From Clostridiales bacterium (GTDB taxonomy: Bacteria > Bacillota > Clostridia > Oscillospirales > Oscillospiraceae), in the NCBI GenBank assembly GCA_025757645.1, contig CP107216.1, positions 1,425,501 through 1,489,500 of the forward strand: a DNA stretch of 64,000 nucleotides, in the 5' to 3' direction. Below are positions 30,910 to 41,989 of this stretch, piece after piece. The stretch's first letter is position 1, and each line of letters starts with the position of its first letter. The position numbers and the translations under genes are program-made. The notes under the pieces were generated by a model. It worked only from the letters and a program-made list of their open reading frames with translations. It was not told the DNA's origin and ran no database searches.

Positions 30910-31788
30910 ATGGCGCAGGATTTTGAAAAGCTGAATATTCAGTGGTTTCCGGGCCACATGACAAAGGCGCAGCGCATGATCGAGGAGCACATGAAGCAGG
31001 TCGACGCCGTGTGCGAGATCCTCGATGCGCGCATCCCGATGGCGAGCCGCAACCCGGACATTGACCGTCTCGCGGGCGACAAGCCCCGCATCGTTGTGCT
31101 CAACCGTACCGACCTCGCCGACCCGAAGGCGACGGCGCGCTGGCACGCAGCCTTTCAGCGACAGGGCATGACCGTGCTTGAGACCGACAGCCGCAGTGGT
31201 AAGGGCGTCAACGGGTTTGCCGGCGCGGTGCGCACGGCGCTGCGCGACAAGATCGAGGCGTACGCTGCCAAGGGGCAGGTCGGCCGGCCGATGCGCGTTA
31301 TGGTGCTGGGCATCCCGAATGTGGGCAAGTCCACCTTTATCAACAAGGTGGCGCGGCGCAAGGCGGCCGCCGCGGGCGACCGGCCGGGCGTCACGCGCGG
31401 CAAGCAGTGGATCACGGTCGATCAGGGCCTTGAGCTGCTGGACACGCCGGGCATCCTCTGGCCGCGGTTCGACAGTCAGGAGGTCGGCGAGCTGCTGGCC
31501 ATCACCGGCGCGATCAAGGCCGAAGTGCTCGACCGCGAGACGCTCGCGGCTAACTTCATGCTCCGACTCGCACGGTTTTATCCCGACGCGGTGGAGCAGC
31601 GCTACAAGTTCCGCCCCGACCCGGCCTGCAATGGCTTCGAGCTGCTGGAGCAGGCGGCGAAAAAACGCGGCTTTCTCATCTCCGGCGGGGAATATGACCT
31701 TGAGCGGATGGCGGGCGTGCTGCTCGATGAATATCGCGGCGGCAAGCTCGGCCGCATCACGCTCGAGATGCCGGAGGCGGAAGCATGA
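30910..31788 (+). CDS. ylqF: Ribosome biogenesis GTPase (RbgA/YlqF)
   Basis: A 292-residue circularly permuted GTPase needed for late 50S subunit assembly. The N-terminal signature NIQWFPGHMTKA (residues 8-19) is typical. The G motifs run in the order G4 (NRTD, about 58-61, where most members have NKxD), G1 (GIPNVGKS, 134-141), G3 (DTPG, near 177-180). The C-terminal helical region (LARFYPDAVEQRYKF) completes the family architecture. It overlaps rnhB by four bases, in the standard order. Confidence 0.95.
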   Translation: MAQDFEKLNIQWFPGHMTKAQRMIEEHMKQVDAVCEILDARIPMASRNPDIDRLAGDKPRIVVLNRTDLADPKATARWHAAFQRQGMTVLETDSRSGKGVNGFAGAVRTALRDKIEAYAAKGQVGRPMRVMVLGIPNVGKSTFINKVARRKAAAAGDRPGVTRGKQWITVDQGLELLDTPGILWPRFDSQEVGELLAITGAIKAEVLDRETLAANFMLRLARFYPDAVEQRYKFRPDPACNGFELLEQAAKKRGFLISGGEYDLERMAGVLLDEYRGGKLGRITLEMPEAEA

Positions 31789-32390
31789 CGCAGGTCGATC
31801 TGTGGACATTGGAAAACGAGCTGCGCACGCCGGACGCCGAGCCGCTGTGCGGCGTGGATGAGGCCGGGCGCGGACCGCTGGCAGGGCCCGTGTGCGCGGC
31901 GGCAGTGATGCTGCCGCCGGGGCTGGAGATCCTGGGCCTGAACGACTCGAAAAAGCTCTCGGAGAAAAAGCGCGAGGCGCTTTATGATACCATCATCGCG
32001 CAGGCGCTGAGCTACGGCATCGCGTTTGCGACCGTGGAGGAGATCGAGGAGCGCAACATCCTCGGCGCAACGTTTCTGGCCATGAACCGGGCCATCGCGC
32101 AGCTGTCCCCACAGCCGGCGCTCGCGCTCATCGACGGCAACCGGAACACCGGCATCACCGTGCCGAGCCGATGCATCGTCGGCGGCGACGGCAAGTGTGC
32201 CGACATCGCGGCGGCCTCCGTGCTCGCAAAGGTCACACGTGACCGCTATATGCGCCGGATGGCGGAGACCTATCCGCAGTATGGGTTTGAAAAACACAAG
32301 GGCTACGGCACGGCAGCACACTATGCGGCCATCCGGGCGTATGGGCCAAGCCCCATCCACCGGCCGTCGTTCCTGAAGAAGATGCACTGA
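31785..32390 (+). CDS. rnhB: Ribonuclease HII
   Basis: A 201-residue enzyme that cuts RNA in RNA-DNA hybrids and removes single ribonucleotides. The active site shows in GVDEAGRGPLAGPV (Asp25, Glu26), then LNDSKKLSEKKRE (about 50-62), ALIDGN (about 112-117) and SVLAKVTRDR. Start overlaps ylqF (ATGA). Confidence 0.97.
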   Translation: MTQVDLWTLENELRTPDAEPLCGVDEAGRGPLAGPVCAAAVMLPPGLEILGLNDSKKLSEKKREALYDTIIAQALSYGIAFATVEEIEERNILGATFLAMNRAIAQLSPQPALALIDGNRNTGITVPSRCIVGGDGKCADIAAASVLAKVTRDRYMRRMAETYPQYGFEKHKGYGTAAHYAAIRAYGPSPIHRPSFLKKMH

Positions 32391-32391
32391 T

Positions 32392-32763
32392 ATGGCCGGT
32401 GCAGTCAAGGGAACGAAGGGCGCCTGGGGCGAGGAGTGCGCGGCGGCGTACCTGCGCCGGCGCGGCTACCGCATCCTGGCGCGCAACTACAGCTGCCGCT
32501 TCGGCGAGATCGATATCATCGCGGCCGACCGGCACTATGTCGTGTTCGTGGAAGTGAAGCTGCGCGCGTCCGACCGGTTCGTGCGCGCGGGCGCGTATGT
32601 CACCACGGCCAAGCAGGCGCGCATCCGCACGGCGGCGTCGCTCTGGCTGGCAGAGCACGAGACGCAGCTGCAGCCGCGCTTTGACGTGATCGAAATTTAT
32701 GGCGACGCGGACACGCCGCACCGTCAACGCAGGATCAATCAGATCGAAAATGCTTTTGAATAA
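32392..32763 (+). CDS. yraN: UPF0102 (YraN) nuclease-like protein
   Basis: A 123-residue protein of the YraN family. Motifs: WGEECAAAYLRRRGYRILARNY (about 11-32), the PD-(D/E)xK-like core GEIDIIAADRHYVVFVEVK (38-56) and a C-terminal HRQRRINQIENAF. The catalytic-type residues Asp, Glu and Lys are present, suggesting a Holliday-junction-resolvase-like nuclease fold, but the cellular role is not established. It follows rnhB after one base, as is common. Confidence 0.95.
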   Translation: MAGAVKGTKGAWGEECAAAYLRRRGYRILARNYSCRFGEIDIIAADRHYVVFVEVKLRASDRFVRAGAYVTTAKQARIRTAASLWLAEHETQLQPRFDVIEIYGDADTPHRQRRINQIENAFE

Positions 32764-32776
32764 CGAGGGATCAGAT

Positions 32777-34258
32777 ATGAACTACTACAGCACAAGAGAT
32801 CATCAGCAGATCGTTTCCGCCGCACAGGCGATCGCCTGCGGCCTCGCGCCGGACGGCGGCCTGTTCGTGCCGGAGTCGCTGCCGGAGGTGTCCGCGCAGC
32901 AGCTTCAGGCGCTGTGCGGCATGACCTACCAGCAGCGCGCCGTGACGATCATGCGCCCGTTTCTGAGCGAGTTTACGGACGCCGAACTGGAGCGCTTCAC
33001 CGCCGCAGCCTACGGCAGCCAGTTTGATGACCCGGCCGTTGCGCCGGTGCACCGGCTCGATGACGCCACGGCGTTTCTCGAGCTCTGGCACGGGCCGACG
33101 TGCGCGTTCAAGGACATGGCGCTGCAGATCCTGCCGTACCTGCTTACGGCGAGCCTGAAAAAGTGCGGCGAGCAGCGGCAGGTGTGCATCCTCGTCGCCA
33201 CCTCGGGCGACACCGGCAAGGCGGCCCTGCAGGGTTTTGCCGACGTGCCGGGCACGAAGATCCTCGTGTTCTACCCCTACAGCGGCGTGTCGGAGATCCA
33301 GCGTCTGCAGATGGCCACACAGGCAGGCGATAACGTTGCGGTCAGCGCCGTGCGCGGCAACTTTGACGATGCGCAGACCGGCGTCAAGCAGATCTTCGGC
33401 GACAAGGCGTTTGCCGCCGAGCTCTCGCAGCGCGGCTGGTTCCTGTCCTCGGCCAACTCCATCAACTGGGGCCGCCTGCTGCCGCAGATCGTCTACTATT
33501 TTTCGGCGTACTGCGACGCTGTCACCGGCGGCATGATCGCCATGGGCGACAAGCTGAACTTCGTTGTGCCGACCGGCAACTTCGGCGACATTCTCGCCGG
33601 CTGGTACGCAAAGGAAATGGGCCTGCCGGTGGGCAAGCTCATCTGCGCGTCGAATGCGAACAACGTGCTCACGGACTTCATCCGCACAGGTACTTATAAT
33701 AAGAACCGTCCGTTCCACACGACGGCGTCCCCGTCGATGGACATCCTCGTGTCGAGCAACCTCGAGCGCCTGCTCTATGCGCTCTGCGGCAGCGACGTGG
33801 AGGTCGCAGGCTATATGCAGCAGCTGCGCGAGCAGGGAAGCTACACGGTCTCCGATGCGCTCAAGGCAAAGATCCAAGAGGTGTTCGCCGGCGGCTTCTG
33901 CAATGATATCCAGACGCGCGAGAAGATCGGCCATGCCTGGCGCGACCATCGCTACCTGATCGACACGCACACGGCGGTCGCCTATCACGTGCTCGATGAT
34001 TACCGCCGCGAGACCGGCGACACGACGCCGTCCGTCGTCGTGTCCACGGCAAGCCCCTTCAAGTTCTGCGACCAGGTGCTGCGCGGCATCGGCGGCACGG
34101 CCGACGCCTTCGGCCCGGCGTTGATCCGCCGCCTGTCGTGCGAGACGCAGATCGACGCGCCCGCGCCGCTGACCGGCCTGGACGCGCGACCGGTGCGCTT
34201 CGGCGGTTGTGTGGACAAGGCGCAGATGCTGCATACGGTGGACGAATTCCTGAAATAA
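32777..34258 (+). CDS. thrC: Threonine synthase
   Basis: A 493-residue pyridoxal-phosphate enzyme converting O-phosphohomoserine to threonine. The N-terminal TRDHQQIVSAAQAIACGLAPDGGLFVPE is the family start. The cofactor lysine is Lys112 in CAFKDMALQ. The phosphate-binding glycines lie in VPTGNFGDILAGW (about 263-275). ATG 32777 has a GAGGGA site; codons before it overlap yraN. A convergent DUF1540 gene lies downstream, separated by a small hairpin. Confidence 0.97.
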   Translation: MNYYSTRDHQQIVSAAQAIACGLAPDGGLFVPESLPEVSAQQLQALCGMTYQQRAVTIMRPFLSEFTDAELERFTAAAYGSQFDDPAVAPVHRLDDATAFLELWHGPTCAFKDMALQILPYLLTASLKKCGEQRQVCILVATSGDTGKAALQGFADVPGTKILVFYPYSGVSEIQRLQMATQAGDNVAVSAVRGNFDDAQTGVKQIFGDKAFAAELSQRGWFLSSANSINWGRLLPQIVYYFSAYCDAVTGGMIAMGDKLNFVVPTGNFGDILAGWYAKEMGLPVGKLICASNANNVLTDFIRTGTYNKNRPFHTTASPSMDILVSSNLERLLYALCGSDVEVAGYMQQLREQGSYTVSDALKAKIQEVFAGGFCNDIQTREKIGHAWRDHRYLIDTHTAVAYHVLDDYRRETGDTTPSVVVSTASPFKFCDQVLRGIGGTADAFGPALIRRLSCETQIDAPAPLTGLDARPVRFGGCVDKAQMLHTVDEFLK

Positions 34259-34265
34259 TATGTAA

Positions 34266-34285
34266 CGGACGGGGAGACCCGTCCG
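34266..34285. terminator. Hairpin between convergent genes thrC and DUF1540
   Basis: CGGACGGG (34266-34273) pairs with CCCGTCCG (34278-34285), loop GAGA. There is no clear T run on either strand, so termination strength is uncertain, but the location between convergent stops fits a bidirectional role. Confidence 0.55.
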
Positions 34286-34290
34286 CCGGG

Positions 34291-34479
34291 TCAGAACGCC
34301 GCGCGGCCCTTCTTGGTGAAGGTGCTGCAGAACGTCTCGTCCTTGCAGGTGCAGGTGCCCTGGGTGTTTTTGACCTGAATGTGGTCTGCGTGGCAGCGCT
34401 TGCCGTCCGCATTGTAGGCGCAGTTGCTCACGTCGCACGCAACGTTGTACTCGCAGCAGTCGTTCATATGATCGCTCAT
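34291..34479 (-). CDS. DUF1540 cysteine-rich small protein
   Basis: A 62-residue protein on the minus strand, the only convincing minus-strand gene here. Eight cysteines in the pattern of DUF1540 (CDVSNCAYNADGKRCHADHI, then CTCKDETFC) indicate metal binding, probably zinc. It starts at ATG 34479-34477 with a GGAGG site at 34488-34492 (complement); an internal ATG (MNDCC) is a weaker alternative. Family members are small proteins common in spore-forming Clostridia; the role is unknown. Confidence 0.9.
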   Translation of the reverse strand: MSDHMNDCCEYNVACDVSNCAYNADGKRCHADHIQVKNTQGTCTCKDETFCSTFTKKGRAAF

Positions 34480-34564
34480 GGTTTCTGCCTCCAGATCAGA
34501 TTCCGGCATCCGCCGGTCGAATCTATTGTGTGCAGCCGGGCGCGGAATATACGGAGGAACGCAA

Positions 34565-35254
34565 ATGGCATTGTATGCAATCGGCGACCTGCATCTGTCG
34601 CTGGGCGCAGATAAACCCATGGACGTATTTGGCGGGCCGTGGGAAAATTATGTAGAAAAAATCAAACTTGGCTTTTCGTCCCTGCATGACGACGATGTCT
34701 GCGTGCTCTGCGGCGATCTTGCCTGGGGCATGACCATGGAGCAGGCGCTGCCGGACTTTCAGTTTATCGAGGCGTTGCCGGGGAAAAAGATCCTGCTCAA
34801 GGGCAACCACGACTTCTGGTGGAGCACCGCGAAAAAGGCTTACAGCTTTTTTGCGGCGCACGATATGCACACCATGGACATTCTCAATAATAACTGCTAT
34901 TTCTACGGCGATTATGCCATCTGCGGCACGCGCGGCTGGTTTTATGAGGAGGCCAGGGGCGAGGCGCACGACCGGAAGATCATGCTGCGCGAGGTCGGCA
35001 GGCTCGAGACGTCGCTCAAAGCGGCGGGGGATAAGATGAAGCTCGTCTTTCTGCACTACCCGCCGAAGTATCTCGGCTATGAATGCCCGGAGATTCTGGA
35101 CCTGCTCGATGCCTATCACGTGCCGCTGTGCTGCTATGGACACATCCACAGCCGCGGCTGCCGCAGCGCCTTTCAGGGCATGTATCACGACACGGAGTTC
35201 CGGCTGCTGTCGGCGGATTATATTTCGTTTTGCCCGCGCAGGATCCTTCCGTGA
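34565..35254 (+). CDS. Metallophosphoesterase (calcineurin-like)
   Basis: A 229-residue phosphoesterase with the standard two-metal ligands: GDLH (7-10), CGDLAWG (about 48-54), GNHD (80-83) and GHIH (192-195). A LHYPP segment lies before the last motif. The family (YkuE-like/serine-threonine phosphatase-like) acts on unknown phosphoesters. ATG 34565 follows GGAGGAAC; upstream codons overlap the minus-strand gene. It is followed by the tig promoter. Confidence 0.92.
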   Translation: MALYAIGDLHLSLGADKPMDVFGGPWENYVEKIKLGFSSLHDDDVCVLCGDLAWGMTMEQALPDFQFIEALPGKKILLKGNHDFWWSTAKKAYSFFAAHDMHTMDILNNNCYFYGDYAICGTRGWFYEEARGEAHDRKIMLREVGRLETSLKAAGDKMKLVFLHYPPKYLGYECPEILDLLDAYHVPLCCYGHIHSRGCRSAFQGMYHDTEFRLLSADYISFCPRRILP

Positions 35255-35262
35255 AACAGGTG

Positions 35263-35291
35263 TTGATTTTAGAGGATGAATCTGTTATAGT
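35263..35291 (+). promoter_or_regulatory. Promoter of tig
   Basis: TTGATT (35263-35268), 17-base spacer, TATAGT (35286-35291), 78 bases before the tig start. Confidence 0.7.
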
Positions 35292-35368
35292 ATTTAGGCA
35301 TGTTCTTTTCATGACAAATTTCACGTAAACAATGCACCCGGCGATAAATGATTAGAGGAGGAAACCCA

Positions 35369-36697
35369 ATGAACATCCAGAACATCGAAAAGAAAGAAAA
35401 AAACATGGCGACCTTTGAAGTGAAGGTCCCGGCCGATGTCTTTGACAATGCGGTCAACGAAGCATATAAAAAGAATAAGAACCATCTCTACGTGGCCGGC
35501 TTCCGCAAGGGCAAGGCCCCGCGCGCCGTCATCGAGGGTATGTACGGCAAGGAAGTGTTCTACCCCGACGCCATCGAGGCGCTGGCGGAGGATGCGTTCG
35601 AGGCAGGCCGTGCCGACTGCGGCTTTGAGTGCGTCGGCGCGCCGAGCCTGATCGACCAGAAAGTCACCGAGGACAAAGAGCTGATCTACACCTTTGAGGT
35701 CGGCATGTATCCGGAAGTGCAGCTCGGCCAGTACAAGGGCCTCGAGGTCCCGCAGAACCACGAAGCGTTTGACGAGAGCAAGGTCGACGAAGAGATGCAC
35801 AATGTCCAGAAGCGCAACGCCCGCCTGCTCGATGTTGAGCGCGAGGCGAAGATGGGCGACCATGTCACGATCGACTTCGCCGGCTTCATCGATGGCGAGC
35901 AGTTTGACGGCGGCACGGCCGAGGATTATGACCTTGAGCTCGGCTCCAACACGTTCGTGCCCGGCTTCGAGGAGCAGATCGTTGGCATGAAGGCCGGCGA
36001 CGAGCGCGGTGTCGTCGTCACCTTCCCCGAGAACTACGTTGAGGCGCTGGCCGGCAAGGAGGCCACCTTCAAAGTCACCGTCAAGAGCGTCAAGGAGCCC
36101 GAGCTTCCGGAACTGGACGACGAGCTGGCCAAGGACATCTCCGACTACGAGACCATCGCGGAGTACCGCGACCATGTCCGTGAGGATCTGGAGAAAGAGT
36201 TTACCGAACAGCAGGAGTCTGATTATGCGACCCGCCTCATGAAGGCCGCCGTTGACAACATGACCGTCGAGATCCCCGAGCCCATGATCCTGGCCAAGCT
36301 CGACGAGCAGCTGCGCAACTACATCTCCACCATGGGCATCAGCCCCGAGCTCACCCGTGAGCAGGTGCTCGCCTCCATGGGTCTGGACGAGAAGACCTTC
36401 CAGGAGATCATGCGTCCGCAGGCCGTGTTTGAACTGCAGACCGATCTGCTGCTCGACGCGATCGTCAAGGCCGAGAACATCGAGCTCGACGAGGGCGAAC
36501 TCGACGAGACCTACAACAAGATGGCCGAAGAGTATAAGATGGACGTCGACAAGATCAAGCAGTATGTCGACGAGAAGATCATCGTTCTCGATATGAAGCG
36601 CCGCAAGGCTGCCCAGCTCATCCGCGACACCGCGGTGGACAAGGAGCCCGAGGCGAAGGAAGAAGCCGCTGAGACCAAGGAAGAGGCAGCCGAGTAA
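35369..36697 (+). CDS. tig: Trigger factor
   Basis: A 442-residue ribosome-associated chaperone and peptidyl-prolyl isomerase. The ribosome-binding loop FRKGKAP sits at about 44-50, the FKBP-type domain at about 155-240 (GDHVTIDFAGFIDGEQFDGGTAEDY), and the C-terminal helical domain ends in an Asp/Glu/Lys/Ala-rich tail. Start ATG 35369 with an AGAGGAGG site (35354-35361). It leads the tig-clpP-clpX-lon-engB cluster. Confidence 0.97.
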   Translation: MNIQNIEKKEKNMATFEVKVPADVFDNAVNEAYKKNKNHLYVAGFRKGKAPRAVIEGMYGKEVFYPDAIEALAEDAFEAGRADCGFECVGAPSLIDQKVTEDKELIYTFEVGMYPEVQLGQYKGLEVPQNHEAFDESKVDEEMHNVQKRNARLLDVEREAKMGDHVTIDFAGFIDGEQFDGGTAEDYDLELGSNTFVPGFEEQIVGMKAGDERGVVVTFPENYVEALAGKEATFKVTVKSVKEPELPELDDELAKDISDYETIAEYRDHVREDLEKEFTEQQESDYATRLMKAAVDNMTVEIPEPMILAKLDEQLRNYISTMGISPELTREQVLASMGLDEKTFQEIMRPQAVFELQTDLLLDAIVKAENIELDEGELDETYNKMAEEYKMDVDKIKQYVDEKIIVLDMKRRKAAQLIRDTAVDKEPEAKEEAAETKEEAAE

Positions 36698-36774
36698 TTC
36701 CCCGAAAGCTGTTTGGATTCCGGGCAGAACGGTTATGCTCTCTTGGATAAGCGAAACATCGAAAGGAGCGTACC

Positions 36775-37356
36775 ATGAGTTTAGTACCGTACGTTGTCGA
36801 GCAGACCTCCCGCGGGGAGCGCTCGTACGACATTTTTTCCCGCCTGCTCAATGACCGCATCATCATGCTGTCCGAGGAGGTCAATGATACAACCGCCAGC
36901 CTGATCGTGGCGCAGCTGCTGTATCTCGAAGCACAGGATCCCGATAAGGACATCCAGTTTTATATCAACAGCCCCGGCGGCAGCGTGACCGCAGGCCTCG
37001 CCATCTATGACACCATGCAGTACATTAAGGCGGATGTTTCCACCATTTGTGTCGGTTTGGCTGCATCGATGGGCGCGTTCCTGCTCTCGTCCGGCGCGAA
37101 GGGCAAGCGCCTGGCGCTGCCGAATTCGGAGATCATGATCCATCAGCCCTCCGGCGGCAGCCAGGGCCAGTGCACGGATATTCAGATCCAGGCACGGCAG
37201 ATCCTGCGCATCAAGGATCGCCTCAATCACATCCTCGCAGAGAACACCGGCAAGCCGGTCGAGACCATCGCCGAGGATTGCGAGCGCGATAACTTCATGA
37301 CCGCGGAGGAAGCACAGGCTTACGGTCTGGTGGACAAGGTCATTTATAAGCGATAA
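36775..37356 (+). CDS. clpP: ATP-dependent Clp protease proteolytic subunit
   Basis: A 193-residue serine protease forming the 14-mer chamber. The triad includes Ser98 (GLAASMGAF) and His123 (MIHQPSGG), with the acidic residue near 172 (CERDNF). The N-terminal LVPYVVEQT is typical. It works with the ClpX unfoldase encoded downstream; a hairpin lies between the two genes. Confidence 0.98.
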   Translation: MSLVPYVVEQTSRGERSYDIFSRLLNDRIIMLSEEVNDTTASLIVAQLLYLEAQDPDKDIQFYINSPGGSVTAGLAIYDTMQYIKADVSTICVGLAASMGAFLLSSGAKGKRLALPNSEIMIHQPSGGSQGQCTDIQIQARQILRIKDRLNHILAENTGKPVETIAEDCERDNFMTAEEAQAYGLVDKVIYKR

Positions 37357-37361
37357 TCTGT

Positions 37362-37390
37362 CAGGGGAGGGAACCGCCGTTCCCTCCCTG
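37362..37390 (+). terminator. Hairpin between clpP and clpX
   Basis: CAGGGGAGGGAAC (37362-37374) with GTTCCCTCCCTG (37379-37390), one bulged G, followed by TTTC. It may partly terminate or protect the clpP message; clpX starts 29 bases later. Confidence 0.65.
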
Positions 37391-37418
37391 TTTCAAATGT
37401 AGAAAATGTGAGGTTTTT

Positions 37419-38669
<1,251 letters not shown>

Positions 38670-38716
38670 GCCATTGCCTTCTGCCCCCAAGACCCCTGAG
38701 CGAAAGAGGAATCTGA

Positions 38717-41137
38717 ATGGATAACACAACGACTATGGATCATGCGGAATTCACCGCCCGGCGCAGCCTGCCCATGATGGCACTGCGCGGCCTGACCGTG
38801 TTTCCGGGCATGATGCTGACCTTCGAGGTCGAGCGCAGCATGTCCATCGCGGCGCTGAACATGGCCATGAGCGACGATCAGATCATCTACCTGGTCCCGC
38901 AGAAAGACATTGCGACCGACATTCCCACCCCGGACGATGTGTACGGCGTGGGCACGGTCTGCCGCATCAAGCAGATGATGAAGCAGCCCGGCACCAAGAC
39001 CATCCGCGTCATGGCCGAGGGCATCGAGCGCGGCCGGACGCTGGCCGTGCGCACGGACATGCCCTGCTTTGTGGCCGAGGTCGAGCCGATGCCGGATGTG
39101 GAAGAGCGGAAAACGGCGCGCACCGAGGCGCTCATCCGTCACTGCTGCAATTTGTTTGATGCCTATGTTACCGCGTCCGGCAACATGGCGCCGGAGTCGG
39201 TCATCAGCGTGCTCGGCAGCACGAACGCGGCGTTCGTGTCGAATTTTATCTCCCAGCACGTGTTCCTGCGTCCGGAAGAGAAGCAGGAGCTGCTGGAGGA
39301 GACGCGCCCGAGCCGGAGACTGTCCAAGCTCTCGAAAATGCTGCTGCACGAGACGAGCGTGCTCGGCCTGCAGCATCAGCTCGAGGAGGCGGCACAGGAC
39401 CGGCTGAATCAGACGCAGCAGGAGTATCTGCTGCGCGAGCAGATGAAGATCATTCAGGCGGAGCTCGGCGAGTCCGACGATCCGGACTCCGAGAGCGCGG
39501 ACTACCGTGAGAAGATCCTCGCCCTGCACCTGCCGGCCGACTCCGAGCAGCGCCTGCTCAAAGAGGTCGACCGGCTCAAAAAGCAGCCGTTCGGCTCATC
39601 GGAGGCGGCTGTCATCCGCAATTATCTGGACATCTGCCTCGAGCTGCCGTGGAACACGCGCACGAAGGAAACGCTCGACGTGCGCGCCGCGCGCGAGGTG
39701 CTGGACAAAGAGCACTTCGGCCTCGAAAAGGTCAAGGACCGCATCACGGAGTATCTGGCCGTGCGCCAGCTCGCGCCCGATGTCAAGGGCGGCGTGCTGT
39801 GCCTTGTCGGCCCTCCGGGCACCGGCAAGACGAGCATTGCCATGAGCATTGCCCACGCCACGAACCGCAAGCTCGCGCGTATCTCTCTCGGCGGCGTGCA
39901 CGACGAGGCGGAGATCCGCGGCCACCGCAAGACGTATGTCGGCGCCATGCCCGGCCGCATCATCAACGGCCTGACCATCGCCGGTAGCATGAACCCCGTC
40001 ATGGTGCTCGACGAGATCGATAAGCTCGGCAGCGATTACCGCGGCGACCCGTCGTCGGCGCTGCTGGAGGTGCTCGACGCAGAGCAGAACGACCACTTCC
40101 GCGATAACTTCATGGAGATTCCGGTCGACCTGTCGGATGTGTTTTTCATCCTGACGGCCAACACGCTTGACACCATCCCGCGCCCGCTGCTCGACCGCAT
40201 GGAGGTCATCCAGCTCTCGAGCTATACCGACGAGGAAAAGCTCCAGATCGCAAAACAGCATCTGCTTCCTAAGCAGCGCAAAAAGCACGGGCTCAAGCCG
40301 TCGCAGCTGCGCGTGAGCGACGATGCCATCCGCGAGATCATCACGCTCTATACGCGCGAATCCGGCGTGCGCGTGCTCGAGCGCGAGCTGGCCGCCGTCT
40401 GCCGCAAGACGGCCAAGCGCATCGCGCTCGGCGAGTGCAAAAGCGTGCAGCTGCGCGCAGGCAGCGTGGCCAACTATCTCGGCCCCGCGCGCTTTGAGCC
40501 GGAGCACGTCTATGCGCAGGATGAGGTCGGCCTCGTGCGCGGCCTTGCCTGGACATCCGTCGGCGGGGAAGTGCTCGATGTTGAAGCCGCCGTGCTCGAC
40601 GGCACCGGAAAGCTGGAGCTGACCGGCAACCTCGGCGACGTCATGAAGGAGTCGGCGCAGGCCGCCGTCACCTATATCCGCAGCCGCGCACAGATGCTCG
40701 GCATCGACCCGGAGTTTTATAAGAAGAAGGATATCCACATCCACTTCCCGGAGGGCGCAATCCCGAAGGACGGCCCGTCGGCCGGCATCACGATCTGCAT
40801 CGCGGTCATCTCCGCGCTCACGAATACGCCGGTCCGCCGCGACCTCGCCATGACGGGCGAGATCACGCTGCGCGGCCGCATCCTGCCGATCGGCGGCCTG
40901 AAGGAAAAGACCATGGCCGCCATGCGCATCGGCATTACGACGGTCATCATCCCGCGTGAGAACGAAAAGGATCTCGAGGAGATCGACCCGACCGTGCGCA
41001 GTGCGCTCAAGTTCGTCACGACCGACCACGTGGACAAGATCCTGGATGTCGCGTTCGGCCGCCGGTTTGCCGCGGCCGTCAAGGCGGCGCACAAGGATGC
41101 GCCCGGCGACGCGGCGAACGTGAACCTGCGCCAGTGA
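38717..41137 (+). CDS. lon: Lon protease
   Basis: An 806-residue ATP-dependent protease. The N-terminal substrate-binding domain (about 12-210) is followed by a coiled coil, Walker A GPPGTGKT (365-372), Walker [11 protein letters not shown], and the proteolytic domain with the Ser688 (PKDGPSAGI) and Lys731 dyad, 43 residues apart as in other Lon proteins. It follows clpX after 47 bases, giving one proteostasis locus with tig and clpP. Confidence 0.98.
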   Translation: MDNTTTMDHAEFTARRSLPMMALRGLTVFPGMMLTFEVERSMSIAALNMAMSDDQIIYLVPQKDIATDIPTPDDVYGVGTVCRIKQMMKQPGTKTIRVMAEGIERGRTLAVRTDMPCFVAEVEPMPDVEERKTARTEALIRHCCNLFDAYVTASGNMAPESVISVLGSTNAAFVSNFISQHVFLRPEEKQELLEETRPSRRLSKLSKMLLHETSVLGLQHQLEEAAQDRLNQTQQEYLLREQMKIIQAELGESDDPDSESADYREKILALHLPADSEQRLLKEVDRLKKQPFGSSEAAVIRNYLDICLELPWNTRTKETLDVRAAREVLDKEHFGLEKVKDRITEYLAVRQLAPDVKGGVLCLVGPPGTGKTSIAMSIAHATNRKLARISLGGVHDEAEIRGHRKTYVGAMPGRIINGLTIAGSMNPVMVLDEIDKLGSDYRGDPSSALLEVLDAEQNDHFRDNFMEIPVDLSDVFFILTANTLDTIPRPLLDRMEVIQLSSYTDEEKLQIAKQHLLPKQRKKHGLKPSQLRVSDDAIREIITLYTRESGVRVLERELAAVCRKTAKRIALGECKSVQLRAGSVANYLGPARFEPEHVYAQDEVGLVRGLAWTSVGGEVLDVEAAVLDGTGKLELTGNLGDVMKESAQAAVTYIRSRAQMLGIDPEFYKKKDIHIHFPEGAIPKDGPSAGITICIAVISALTNTPVRRDLAMTGEITLRGRILPIGGLKEKTMAAMRIGITTVIIPRENEKDLEEIDPTVRSALKFVTTDHVDKILDVAFGRRFAAAVKAAHKDAPGDAANVNLRQ

Positions 41138-41147
41138 GGAGACTGCC

Positions 41148-41741
41148 ATGGCGACACTGAACCTGAATAAGGCGGAGTTTCTCAAGTCCGCCGTCAGCCC
41201 GTCCGGCTTTCTCGCGGCCGACCTGCCGTGCATCGTCTTTGCCGGCAAGTCGAACGTCGGCAAGTCCTCGGTCATCAACCGGCTGCTCAACCGCAGGAAT
41301 TTTGCCCGCGTCGGCTCGCAGCCCGGCAAGACCGTCCATGTGAACTATTTTTGCATCGACGGCCGGGCATACTTCGTCGACCTGCCGGGCTATGGCTACG
41401 CCAGCGTCGCCAAGACGGAGCGCGCACGCTGGGGCAAGCTCATGGAGGACTTCTTCGCAGACCCCGCGCGCATCACGCTCGGCGTCATGATCGTCGACGC
41501 CCGCCACAAGCCAACGGCCGACGATGAGACGATGGCTGCGTGGTTTCATTCCACCGGCTGCCCGATGGTCGTCGTGGCCAATAAGTGCGACAAGCTCAAA
41601 AAGTCGGAGATCGAGCCGAACCTTGCGCGCATCCGGGCCACGCTTTTGCTGCCGGACGATGCGGTGCTCCTGCCGTTTTCGGCGGAGAAGGGCACCGGCC
41701 GCGAGGCGCTGCTCGGCGAGATCTTTCGCGCCATTGGATGA
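41148..41741 (+). CDS. engB: Ribosome biogenesis GTP-binding protein YsxC/EngB
   Basis: A 197-residue GTPase for 50S assembly. Motifs: G1 GKSNVGKSS (33-41), G3 DLPGYGYA (about 80-87), G4 NKCDK (about 145-149), G5 SAEKGTG. Coupling behind lon is typical of Firmicutes. The gene ends at the start of a repeat-rich intergenic region. Confidence 0.97.
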   Translation: MATLNLNKAEFLKSAVSPSGFLAADLPCIVFAGKSNVGKSSVINRLLNRRNFARVGSQPGKTVHVNYFCIDGRAYFVDLPGYGYASVAKTERARWGKLMEDFFADPARITLGVMIVDARHKPTADDETMAAWFHSTGCPMVVVANKCDKLKKSEIEPNLARIRATLLLPDDAVLLPFSAEKGTGREALLGEIFRAIG

Positions 41742-41745
41742 ACCC

Positions 41746-41937
41746 AAGTGCAGAGCGTGCATTCGCGCGCTCTGCGCCGCAAAGCTCTGCAGGGCAGAGC
41801 TTTCTGCGGCGGCTGATTGGATTCGAGGCGGGCCTTGCCCCCTCGAGCCCCCCGCTGCGCATTCGATCCGGCGATGGCGGGGTCATTCTTAACTGCCCGA
41901 AGTGCAGAGCGTGTATTCGCGCGCTCTGCACTTGTTT
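41746..41937 (+). repeat. Hairpin-rich intergenic repeat after engB
   Basis: Two copies of a 30-base unit, 41746-41775 and 41900-41929, differ at one position and flank about 125 bases. Each unit is itself an inverted repeat (GCAGAGCG with CGCTCTGC); the second copy plus its T run makes a good terminator (AAGTGCAGAGCG with CGCTCTGCACTT). Inside are another hairpin (GCCGC-AAGCTCTGC with GCAGAGCTT-GCGGC, about 41777-41813) and GC-rich inverted stretches. It resembles a small interspersed, MITE- or REPIN-like element. The 248 bases between engB and the next gene hold no credible gene. Confidence 0.7.
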
Positions 41938-41960
41938 TTTCGGCGGGGACTTGATATAAT
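41932..41960 (+). promoter_or_regulatory. Promoter of the M50-scpA-scpB operon
   Basis: TTGTTT (41932-41937), 17-base spacer, TATAAT (41955-41960). The -35 box overlaps the T run of the preceding repeat's terminator. Confidence 0.7.
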
Positions 41961-41989
41961 GCAAATTTGTAGGAATGGGAGGTGTGCGC

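Noticed and set aside
41761..41959. Short protein frames across the engB-M50 intergenic repeat
   Set aside because: They run through hairpins in several frames on both strands, without ribosome sites or motifs.
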